Part shown: in pieces, positions 21,786 to 33,900 of the stretch | Numbering within the stretch: position 1 is the first letter of the stretch | How the letters are laid out: each line of letters begins with the position of its first letter | Origin: Micromussa lordhowensis | Taxonomy: Eukaryota; Cnidaria; Anthozoa; Scleractinia; Lobophylliidae | Length of the DNA: 64,000 nucleotides | Assembly: GCA_964020085.1 (NCBI GenBank) | Contig: OZ026601.1 | Coordinates: forward strand, 25,058,414 to 25,122,413 | Direction: 5' to 3' | The notes under the pieces: generated by a model | Database searches by the model: none | Told to the model about the DNA's origin: nothing | What the model saw: the letters and a program-made list of their open reading frames with translations, nothing else | Program-made: the position numbers and the translations under genes

Positions 21786-24700
21786 ATGGTGGAAGAATTC
21801 AAACCCGCGGCTACCGCGGAGAAACAAGAGAGTCTCGCTAAACGACCAGGTTTGTACAGGTGGTTCATTTAACGATTAATTTTTGATGATGAGCGTTGTT
21901 ATTCAATTATCGTGGTGATTAATGTTTTATAACTTATGGAGATAGTGCATCACCCTCTTATCGTGTGTTTTGAATAGTTTAAGAGTTCTTTTCTATTTTG
22001 CTCGAGTCTTTTGATCACTTTTCGCAAGCGTTTGAAGCTGTTCTTGATCATACGTCAGATGTTCTGTAGATTTTGAGACGCCCGCACTTCCATTGTGAGA
22101 TGTTCTGTTTTACACCGTATTTATATTTTATTCAACCCCTGTCATTTATGAAAATGGTTGAAACAGATTCTTCTAATAAACTTAGTTCTTGTTAGGCGTT
22201 TTTGAAGATAGATCCACATACACTGTACAGTTATTCTTGAGAAGCTCGTCCATTGGTTCAGGGGGGAGGGGGGAATAGGTGCAGGGGATGGGGTCAGATC
22301 ATAAGAATGCCCCTATTGTTGAGACTGGATCCCTGAAGTCCCATGCACTATAAAGGTACATGTATATTGGAAACACTTGCCTGTTGGCTCGTGTTCAATT
22401 ACAGCATTTCTCGTTCTCCCAAACTTCCACTCATTTTTCTATTAAAAAAATTACCTTATGAGCTTGAGATTTCTATTGCAGCCCTCATCAACTATCATGC
22501 ATAGAAATTGAAAGCGAATAATCTAATTGTTTTAGTATAAATCTACTAGTCATTTAAAACTTTATCAACATCCTATCCACAGACAGTTAGAAATACCAAG
22601 AAGTGGCCGTCGTGTTGTTAACAAGGGCACACTACTACGCTACTCACTATTTATCACAGAATAGATAGTGAGTAGTGTAGCCAATAGACCATTTCCGATA
22701 TATTAAAACTCTAACATGGCTCCGAAGCTTGGGGATATAAAACAAAAGAAATTAATTATTTATCCCTCAACATTGATGTGATTTCTTTTGTTTTACTTCC
22801 CAAGCCTCGGAGCCAAGTTAGAATTTTAATATATCGGAAATGGTCTATTGGAGAATGGTATTTGTGATAGAACACTAGTAGATTTATACTAAAACTCGAC
22901 AGAAACATGGTTTAATTGTATTATGTTCAGGTCATTTTGTCCCAGTGAAACCAGAATTGTTATACATGTAACATATTCTCTATCCCTATCATACTAACCC
23001 CTCCATATTATGAAAATTAACCCAGTCCTGGACTTTTGCTGTCAATATTTGAGAGTTCCATAATCTATTGACTTATAAATTAAAGCACTCCCTATCAACA
23101 GCAATACAACTGCATGTTTTTCACTGTTTCTTATAGGTATATTGAAGAAGAAGTCGAGCCCATCACTGGAACCAGTTCCTGAGTTTGCAGAGTCCCATGA
23201 GATTCAAAGAGCAGATTCTAACTTGGAAATTGTTGAAAGTGAGGTATGTACATAAGTTTCAAAGGAATATACCGTTAATGTACTGTGTACAGTTGTACTG
23301 GTCAGCAAATAAACAATGTGTCTTTTTAGATATTAAGTAAATAAATGTGTTTGTGAGCTGGAAGGCACTTAAGCTTATTTTCTGCCACTCTCTCTCACTC
23401 TGGTCTAGTTCCTGAAGGTCTTCCTCAAGAAGAGAGTTCTAGGAAGGGCATTGTGGCCTCATTTTCTCTTACAGCAACTAGCATGGATGATGGTTATATC
23501 CATCCTATATGGCACTTGCATTAAAAACAATGAATTCTAAGTTTCAATTTCAAAGATTAAAGTGTTCAAAGACTGAGTTTTCGGAGATGTTTTGAGCATT
23601 GTTTTCCCGTGTAAAAACTTCCTCAAATCCTTGTGCTGTCCAGGTGTGTATTTTTTTTTGTATTAGTATAATATAAAGTTCTAACATTACTACTAACAAT
23701 TACATTGTATATTTTTAGAGAACTTCAACACCTCATGAAGAACAACAAAAATTCAAGACACTCTGCGAAGGAGTGCAGAACTGTCTGGCTTTGTTTCAAA
23801 CTTCGCTCTTTGAGGTAGGTGGCCTATCATGTTCTTAATTGGCATCAAAAAAGATTGGGCAGATTATTATATTATTAATGATAATTCTGGGATCTGTGTT
23901 CAAAATAAATTCCAATCATTTAGGTATATAAATATGGGTTATTGATCAAGGGTGAGGTCAAGATTGCCGGAATTATTAGCCAAGTCCTTTTTTGTGGATG
24001 TTTACATGTATGGGCTGAGACAGAGTTGAGGTCCATAAACACGCAAAAAAACGAACAAAGCCAATATCCAGCAATTTTAACCGAACAAGCCTCAGGTCCA
24101 TAAAGGATTTATAATACGGAATAAAGGACACCAGAAAAAAAATTGTAATGCAAGATAGCACTTGGGTAGCCAATCACGGAGCAGGATTTAGTTCATCTTG
24201 GCTTGCCTGATCTTGCAGCTAGCCATGTACTTAATAAGTATATGTACCACTGAAAAAGGAACTTAATTTTCTGTTGTTTTTTTGTTTTTTCAGTTGTTGA
24301 CCATAAAAGATGAGCTTCTGAAGGTACATTACACTGAATTGCAGCTGCCACAAAAATGTGAAGTTTAAGTAGAGGACAGTATTGGTCGTGTGGTGGGGTA
24401 AAAATAATCCATCCACTGATTAGTTTAAAATGGTGTTTAAAACTACATAACTCAATAGAAACACCGAACCGTAGCACTCAAGCTGTTGATGTAATGATGG
24501 CACAGACAAAGAGAATTTGAATTTTTATGATCAAAGTAAACAAGTTGTTTTCTTTTTTTTCCATCACAGAACGAGTTTTAGAAACATGAGTGGAAGTTTG
24601 GGAGAACAAAAAATAATTTCTCCCAAACTTCCAGGGTACTTGTACATGTTTTCTATTTCTAAACAGTGCAGGTGCACAGTGGAGTTTATTTGAGAAACTA

Positions 24701-27700
24701 GGGGTATTTAGAAGTGTGGTAAAGTACTTTTTGGAATCTTTGATTTATCTTCTCATTCAAAACCAAATTAAGGAGAAAATGGATAGTGTCATTTAGCCCG
24801 CTCGTGGAGCTTGCAATAGAACAACACATATAATTTTTTTAAACAAAAAGAAAATCATATGTGAAACTACATGTAAGCTTTGCATTTGCCATGAATTAAT
24901 GTCAGCTACATGTAGCTTCCATCTGTTATGCAATATTATATACACTAAAGAATGCTTTTTAATTGTGAGGATTTTGAACACTGTTTTGACTAGTATGTTT
25001 AATAATCATGAAGGGATTGCCATTTATTAATTATGTGAATTCTTGTATAACAGTTGCTAGTAAGACATAGTTTCATGTCAAGGTGTTATTTTATGTACAG
25101 CATGCTTTACCACCAAGTTTGCTTTTGAAGATTGCGCTGGTCACTGGAAAATTATTTAGAAGGTAAGAGTAATCTGACTGAATGACATGACAATAAAATA
25201 CAGTGGGATTCTGATTTTTCAAGACTTCAAGGGAAAATGCATTCATTTGTAAGTTGGCTTGGAAAATTGGGTACATACAATTACATGTACTGTATATTAT
25301 GTAGTTTGAGAAATAGTGGGTATTAATTAACATGACCGAAGGGAGAGAAACGTCTTTGGTTGAAGTTTCCAGGAGGTTTGAAAAATCAAGGGTTTGAAAA
25401 ATCGGAATTCTACTGTACTCTACTATACATACAGTGTACTGTGTACATGTGCATCAGCATACAATATTGTGTAAGTGTTATACAGGTCTTAACTTGGATG
25501 CCCTAACTTAACAAAGTTCTCACTGGGCTATATCTGTATGTCTGCATGACCCTGCTGTTTATTTGATGTACATAGCTGCAGTATGATATTCTTGTTAAAA
25601 GAGTAGGTCATTAAGTGAGACCTCTCTCATCCACAAAGGTCTCCTAGAGGAGGTGGAGATGGAAAGGGAGAGAGCAATTGGGGGTGGGGGGGGGGGGAAA
25701 GTATCCCCTGGCCTCAAAACTACCAGCCTACGCAGTCAAGGTAGCAGACAAGAGGCCTTTTCAGAGGAAAGAGAACTGAGACATTTCAGGGATCAACTTT
25801 AATAGTACAGTCATTTCAAAATTTAATAGTGCTTTGAGTATGGCTACTCAAAATAACAACTTTTGTTTTGCATTGTACATGTACGAGCTCATATGGCTGT
25901 GTAGAATTACCTTTTAATGAGTTCAGGTTTCAGACTGTGGTGATCAAGTCAATTTGAAATCATCCAGACCTACAATGATCTGTAATCTGGCATGGACATG
26001 CAAATCATGTTTTAACAGTGCACTACGTGACACTGTATCTGGTTACTATGTCTATAGTGAGATTGGTCCTAGTTAGTCCCTGTCCACAAAGAAACTTAGA
26101 TCACCCCACGAGAGAAGCAACTCTGATTCGTGCAAAATGCTATGTAGACTGAGCTAGGCAAGTTTAAATCTCATTAGCAAGAAGGATGAAATACAGTCCA
26201 ACTTCACTCCTCCCCCTGTAATCCACTCAAGACATGTAGTTAATCCCTTTCTTGTGTGAGGTAATCTACATCTACAGGAGTGTATAAGTAACTTTTACGC
26301 AAGTGAACTGACTGGGAGCAATATCATTATGAAGCAAACTGACCATAATTCCACAGCGTAACTGTTTTATTTCTTGTTAATTTATTTGTTTCCCGTTTGC
26401 CTCTAGCTCATCTGATCTCAGTGTTCCTATCACTGAACTGGTACGGATGGTAAAGTTATACTCCACACCATGGGAGACAAAGAGTGCAGCACTGAAGAAA
26501 CTTCACGAAGATTATGAAAAGTGAGAAACAGCATAATCAGTGCACAGAACAAGGCTACCCTGTTTAAATAAAGTTGACTCTTTATTACATGTTTGTGTAG
26601 AGTATGCACAGTAATTGCCTGGTAATTGTTAAAATGCAGTTTGGTCAGGCTTACAATTCATGTCCTTGGCTTAAATCTCAGAGCTTTACCTCTTTGCAAC
26701 TTGGTCAATTCCACTGCTCCCACCAGTCCAATTCATTAAAAATTTTCTATTAATTTGTTGGGTCATACAGAGCTGATCTTGTTGGGTTTTTGACCTGCGA
26801 CCCCTCACTTATCTGGAACACTACAACGTGCATAAAGTGGTACACAATACTCACTGTGATCTGTTATAATTTCATGTCCTTCTACAGCAAGCAAAGACAA
26901 TTGAATGTTGCCTTGCAGAAGCTAGTTCTTGTTGGAATCCAGGTGCACAGTTTTCTTTGTATTCGTTCATACTATTAGACAAGTATAGGTTGTAACACTG
27001 CAAGCAGAAATTTTGGGAATACACTAGTGACTGCAATATATTTTAAAAACAGGCATGGTGTACCATGATTCCCTGCCTAGTTGCGTCTCGTAGAGGGAAT
27101 ATTAAAAGGATGTTACATATGTGTAAGTCAAGTGCTTTTAGTTTATCTAAAATGTGTCTTTACTGTACAGAGTGAAAGGCTAGCCCAAGAGAGAAAAGTT
27201 CTTAACTGGGAGAAGCTCTTCTCTAAGATGATGGTAAGTACTTTTCACAAACAAATTTTATGTTTAATCCCGGTTAAGGTGGCTCACTAGTCAAAAATAT
27301 GATGACGTTGAAAAAAAATGCAGTTGTTTAAAAATACATGTAAGAGATTTAAAGCCCTTGATAACTTGTAAAAAGTGTTTTGAATCGATCTTGCTGAATT
27401 TACGTCTAGGTAAGTGCTAAATGTAAGGAAAGTACAGAGTGGTATAAGCTTTTTATGTAGCAACGGCCATAGCAACGGTTGTTTACGGTAAGAACATGAC
27501 CAAAAATATAGAATAATTTTAACATATATGGGCAATACTTTGAAGTAAGGCTGTGCAATTGTATAATTACTTGGGAAAAGCTTTGCACCCCTCCCCCGCA
27601 ATGTTTGGCTTGTTAAATGCTGAATCCATCATGTAAGAAACTTTAAGTGCATTTTTCTCCAAGGTCTACTTTTGTACCTACTGACTTCATGTCAACATTT

Positions 27701-30700
27701 CTACTTTGGAAAGTATTTAAGAGAAATTCCTGAAATTGGGGGTCATCAAAGACCAACAGTGTCGTGATGTAATAAACTAAAAAAATCATAGCATTTTAAG
27801 TCTGTCACGTGACACAAGATAAGTTGTTCACTGGGTTTGGTGCAAAATAAGGTTATTTACAAATAAAGCCTGTAGAAAGCACAGAAAACAAGAGTCAAAT
27901 GCAAAACTTTAGTTTATTGCATAGAACGAAACAGAAACTTACAAGATATGCTTGTTTGAAAATCAAATCTTGTTTTGTAACTGTTAGTTGGCATCAATGC
28001 AATAAAATCAAACCTTAAAAGGCTGTAGCTGGTTGCCATAGCATCCATTTTCAGTGAAACTTTTACTTTCTCTTCATGAGTGCAATCAAACGCAATTGAT
28101 CTTTCTTCACCATATGTAAGCAAACGTTTTGGTCCCTTTTTGACTAGTGAGCCACCTTAATTTGAACAGCCGGTTTGCTGCATTGTGACTGTTTTGTTCC
28201 AACACGAAATTAATGCGTAACGTTTATATGTAATATGACGTAGCAATGCCTTATGTAATTAATTGATCGTTAAAGTGCCTATAACCCCAGAAGTTCTTTT
28301 TGGCTAAGATGAAACTTAGACAAACACACAAAAAGAATTTGCCAAAATGTTTGGTTTGTGATATTTTTAAGGGCTTTAAAAATTAACATAAAGTAGCTGA
28401 AATTTGATACATGACCGAGCTGACGAGGAGCCTGGGTCTATTACTGGGTTGACGTCACAGACTGTGTTGCATGCATGTTTCAACCTTCAACCTTCAACCT
28501 TTATTTACACTATTCTGTACAAGCAAAGAAAGGAGGAAAGAAAAAACAAAGTACAGAAAACAAAATAATGGAGATGTATAGTATATAGATACAAATTTGT
28601 GAATTAGTGTGCAGCAGCCAAAGTAGCAAAGCTTTCGAGTTGGCTGCTGCTTACTTACAGATAACGAAAGGAAAGAAGGAAACAAATAAAAATTATTAAC
28701 CAAACTACTTCACAGATTTTATGAAAATAGAATGGAAATATTATTTACAGAAAAGTCAGAAAACAAGAACAGATATGATTACAAAGTGAAACTTAGTTGG
28801 AAATTGTGAACTATGACTGACATTTGAGAAGATGATTTTTATAGCGCTTTTTAAAGCCATTAATAGAGAGCCCTTTCAAGTTTGTCGGTACTGTTTCCCA
28901 TAATTTAGATGCAGCATATACAAAGGTAAATTTGCCAGTGTTGGTCCTTACTTTTGGTCGATGAAAATTACCATTGGAGACATATCTGGTGTTATACTTG
29001 TGCAAGCTAGAGACTATTGTGAGAGAATCATGAAACAGTGAAGGAATATAAGAGAACTTATTAAATATCTTATGTTTATAAAGAGTTAATGCTATGTAAA
29101 TGAATATGTGACGTCAACCCAGGAATATACCCAGATCCCTCACCAGCTCGGTCATAACAAAAAAGATATCAAATTTCAACTACTTTCTGTTTTGGCAAAT
29201 TCTTTTTGTGTGTTTGTCTAAGTTTCATCTTAGCCAAAAAAAAATTCTGGGGTTATAGGCACTTTAAAGCCAATACTACTAGTCGTAGATTTGAGAGACA
29301 CCTATGGGTATGTAAATATTGTTCTGTGTTAATGTATATCCCGGCATTTATTAACGATAATTCTAATCTGTTAATAGATTTCGAATACTTTCCGGTAATA
29401 AAGCTGATTGCATAAACTGTGAAATATTTGGAACCTTGGCGATCGTTGCGACTCGCAGTACAGTAACCAATCTGTGTGATTTTGTTTCAATTGAAACTTC
29501 AGAATACCCGTCCACTTCTTTTACATGTGTCGGAGAGCTTTGAAGAACGAGGTATATAAGAATAATTTATATTCTTATTCAATGAGATGCAAATAAGTGG
29601 ACGGGTATTCTGAAGTTTAGCCGAATTTAATTCTGCGATAATTTTATGAAGTCCCCTGATATGCTTTTCAAGGACTTATGAATCATTGAAGTGCAACAAG
29701 ATATGTCATTGAGATTGGAGGATTACATGAACGAACGAACGAATGAGCGAGCAAACGAACGAGCGAACGAACGAACGAGCGAACAAACGAGCGAACGAAC
29801 GAGCGAGCGAACGAACGAACGAGCGAACAAACGAGCGAACGAACGAGCGAACGAACGAGCGAACGAACGAACGAACGAACGAACGAGCGAACGAACGAAC
29901 GAACGAACGAACGAGCGAACGAACGAACGAGCGAACGAGCGAACGAACGAACGAACGAGCGAACGAACGAACGAGCGAACGAACGAACGAACGAACGAGC
30001 CAACGAACGAACGAGTGAACGAACGAGCGAACGAACGAGCAAACGAACGAACGAGCGAACAAACGAGCGAACGAACGAGCGAACGAGCGAACGAACGAAC
30101 GAACGAACGAACGAATGAACACACCTGCGAACAAGAAACGAACAAACGAACGAGCGAGCAAACGAACAAACAAACGAGCGAACGAACAAGCGGACTAACG
30201 AGCGAACACGCCTGCGAACAAGCAAACGAACAAACGAACGAGTGAGCAAACGAACGAGCGAACGAACGAGCGAAGAACGAATGAACGCGCTTGCGAACAA
30301 TCAAACGAACAAACGAACGAGCGAACAAACGAACAAATGAACGAGCGAACGAACGACGAACGAACAAGTGAACGAATGAACACGCGAGTGAACCCGCAAA
30401 CGAATAAACGAACGAACGGCGAACGAATTCAGACTGACAGATCAGAGGAAACAGTGTAAGTCTTGAAGTTAAAGTCAGTGGCAATCACTTGCGAAACACT
30501 TGTATTCCACCTGGTACAAAGACAAAAGAATATATTGACACATGTATGTTTAATGGCTTACATGCTTATGTCACATTGTGAATGTGGAATTGTTTGACAT
30601 TGAAAATGAAGGAACGCCGCTATGAAAGTCTTATACCCCATTCACAGCAACTAAACTAGTTTTTTTTTTTACTTCGAAGATATCTTTATTCACTATCTGC

Positions 30701-30962
30701 ATGTGTTTACCTAGTTTACAATGTTACCAGTTCAATACTAGTTTTAACTAAATCAAGTTTGGCTTTTTCCAATTTGTCGATTACCCTTTGCAGTCATTTT
30801 GAGAAGACAAATTTCAAACCACCTTGCTAACATATTTTATTCATAAAGTTTTTACCTTATTAAGTTGTGGGGTGTGTATGGAATGAGCAGCTAAACTTTA
30901 ACCTTTACGGTGGCCAATTCACATTATCAATCCAGTTGATGAAACCAAATTATCTTGTAATA

Positions 30963-30999
<37 letters not shown>

Positions 31000-33900
31000 T
31001 GCCCCCTTTAAACTTTAACCTTGTTTAGTTAAACCACTTTTAAACATGTTTAACAGGTTGGTGTTGTGTTTTTTATGGCGCAACATTGCTACTCTCCCAT
31101 GCATTTCTCTATCTCCTTCCAGGCTTGGGGCTAGAGAGTCAATCAATTAATAACATTGAAATACTGAACATACTATTTTATCTGTTTCCAGACATCAAAG
31201 GCGCATGGGTACCGCTGGAAATTTCTCATTGAATCTTTCAAAGAGAAAGTGAAAACAGGGTAAGACTGTGCCTTCCAGTATATCTGTGACGTTTTGCTGC
31301 TGTTGTGTGTGTGTGTACCTCTAGCTTGCGAACGGGCGGAAAATAGAATTCCGCTTCGCTTGCCGAATCGTTTTTTTTTTTTGCCCTCGTCGGCTGGTTT
31401 CGCTAGCCGAATTTTTCCACCCTCGTCGGGAGCCTGTTCGTGGGTTATTGTACATGTATTTCAAGTAAATCATCAAAGGTCGGAAAAGATCTTTAACACG
31501 AAGATCATCTTGTAGAAGTTTGAGTGGCTTAATCAAAATTCGTTAAGGGTGGGTTCTATTAAGATCTTTGTGAGCCCTCAAGATTCTTGACAAAAATCCT
31601 TAGGATCTTCAAAAATCTTGAATATCTTACGACAACGCTGCAAAGACCCCCAAGGATCTTTGCCCAGATCTTTTTTATATTCTCGTCATCTTTCAAGATC
31701 TTGGTAAGATCGTTATGAAATAATGCTATATGTTTTGACAGTCGTTGAAGATCTTCGAAGATCTTTAAAGATTTAGAAAGGTTTTTCACCAGGGCTGGTC
31801 TCAAATTGTAATTATTCTTCACGTAGTAGTTATAAACTTCTGATTTGAGCGAACAAATTTTGGTTTTTAGCCAAAACCTGTATTTATGCACCAACTGATT
31901 CAGCATTGTATTTCGGATATTATCTTGTAGGGAAGTTTATGTGGCTGGTACGAGCACAGATGAAGAGGCTGGTAAGATTCTCAAACCTTCCTGAAGAATG
32001 GTATTTCTATTTTGTTATAGAAGATTAGAAATTAGGAGAGCTCTGTGGATGGACAATCTTGAAGCTGCAATATCCAAGGGACCATAAGCTATGATTAATG
32101 GCCGTAAATAATTGACCATGAATATATTGGCCATGAAAATGACGGAAGCTGTAGTGCAACGCGAGCCAGAGTTTGAGCAGCTTGAGAAATTATTCCGACC
32201 TTTCATTTTTTTTGTTGGGGGGGGGGGGGGGGCATCTGGGATAAAACCTGACGGCTTGAAGGAGAAGAAAGTGATTTTACGAGCTGCTACTTGTGCGCGT
32301 GATTTCGCAATGATTTCTTCATCTACCTCACCAGTACATTTTCCATGTTATTGTCAAAAAGAAATAAAACCATATGTTTCCATTGTCCTTGCACTGTTAT
32401 AGATCATAGAAATGCACCTTTAAAGTAGCATCGAACAACAGGAATAATGCGCTGCTAAATGTTAACCCCGTGTTAACTAGCTAGAGGTAACCTGAGAATG
32501 AATTTCAACAATGGGCCGGGTTGTTCTGAGCCCAATTAAGCTAACCTAGGATTAGCGAGATTTTTGATTCAGTTTTGTAACTTTTTACTGAGGTTTTCTG
32601 TTTACACTGTTTTTGTCCTTTAATTTTGAGCTTGAGTAAGCTCAAAGTACACAAAACATGACCAGTAAAAACAGTTTTGTTCAAAACAAACAAAAAAAAA
32701 TTACTGCGGTTAACGTTTAAATGTGTTTATCATGGGTTGTGTAACCTCGTCCTTGGGGTGTTGTGTCATTGTGACATGCTGTCACAATGATTAGCGGGGC
32801 GTTGGTTTTATACATCGCGTTGTATTTATTTGTATTCATGCAAGTATTAAGCCTCTTAAAACACTCTTAATTAAGTACGAATGACTAAGGCCGACTAGTG
32901 TTTTCGAGTACTGGTGCATCGGATTGTTGTAATCATTATACAGTAAAGTTATTATTCAGTATCTATTTTCAGTTTTCATTATTTTGTGTTGCCCAGTAGG
33001 GTTTCTTTAAGTCATTGTTATGTAATTTTGATTGAAAGGACATAATAATGAGGGTCATACAAGGCTCGTGATAACACACCCCAGAAGTGGTTGTTTGATG
33101 CATGATAAATGTTTTATATTCGGTTGAGCGAGGCGAAAGTAGGATATATATCTGGTTTTCGAACAACCCGGCCCTATTTCTTGTGATCTGTGAACATGGA
33201 ATAAGCTACATGTACATATACGAACAGACGCATCTTGTTTTATAAACAGAACGGGAAAAACAGAAGAGTGAGAGAGAACTGGAATCCATAAGAAGAAGAA
33301 GTATGCACAGAAACACGGCCGCTAAGAGAATCATGAAGGAGTCCCTAGGTGGAACAAGCGCGGAGAAACCGGTGAGCCTTACATGAAGTGTGAATACGAC
33401 TTCGTGAAGTTTCAGTGCTCCCCGAATGAAACCGGATGAATTTTAAAGTAGACCTAGAAAACTGTCATCGCGCTTGATCAGAAAAATCCAGAACAAAGCA
33501 ACATCCAGGGTGACCTCATGGTTAGTGCGCTCGTCTCTGGATCGAGCGCTGGCCGGGGACATTGCGTTGTGTTCTTGGGCGAGTCACTTCAATCTCACAG
33601 TGCCTCTCTCTACCCAGGGGAATAGATGTGGGTGGGGGGCGGAAGGTAACCGTGCGATGGACTAGCATCCCATCCAGGGGGTAGTAGAAATACTCCTAGT
33701 CGCTTCATGCCACAGAAACCTGGATAAGCTCCGGCCTGATGAGCCACTTGGCACGTATGCAGACTTAAGAATATAGCTCTCTTTTCTCATTGTTTGCTGA
33801 GGCTTTTAAGAGCAAAGCGTGTGAACTCCTGCTCGATTCGGCTTGATTGTATAGTCGTTATGCTTGACTGTGTACCATTTCTGTTTTAGCCTCCATCGTC

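Larger units (their letters stand above)
21312..22890. repeat. Arm B of the 1.6-kb inverted duplication
   Basis: It is the reverse complement of 6985-8575 with scattered substitutions. Arm B holds the promoter, X-box and first exon of the large gene at 21786. It is interrupted by a 171-bp MITE at 22681-22851 that arm A lacks, and it has lost about 165 bp of the retroelement tail. Similarity resumes beyond the MITE (GATAGAACNCTAGTAGATTT) and then ends. Confidence 0.85.

Noticed and set aside
29683..30484. Open frames of 155-253 codons on both strands
   Set aside because: They are produced by the GAAC microsatellite, which has no stop in most frames. The peptides are pure low-complexity repeats.
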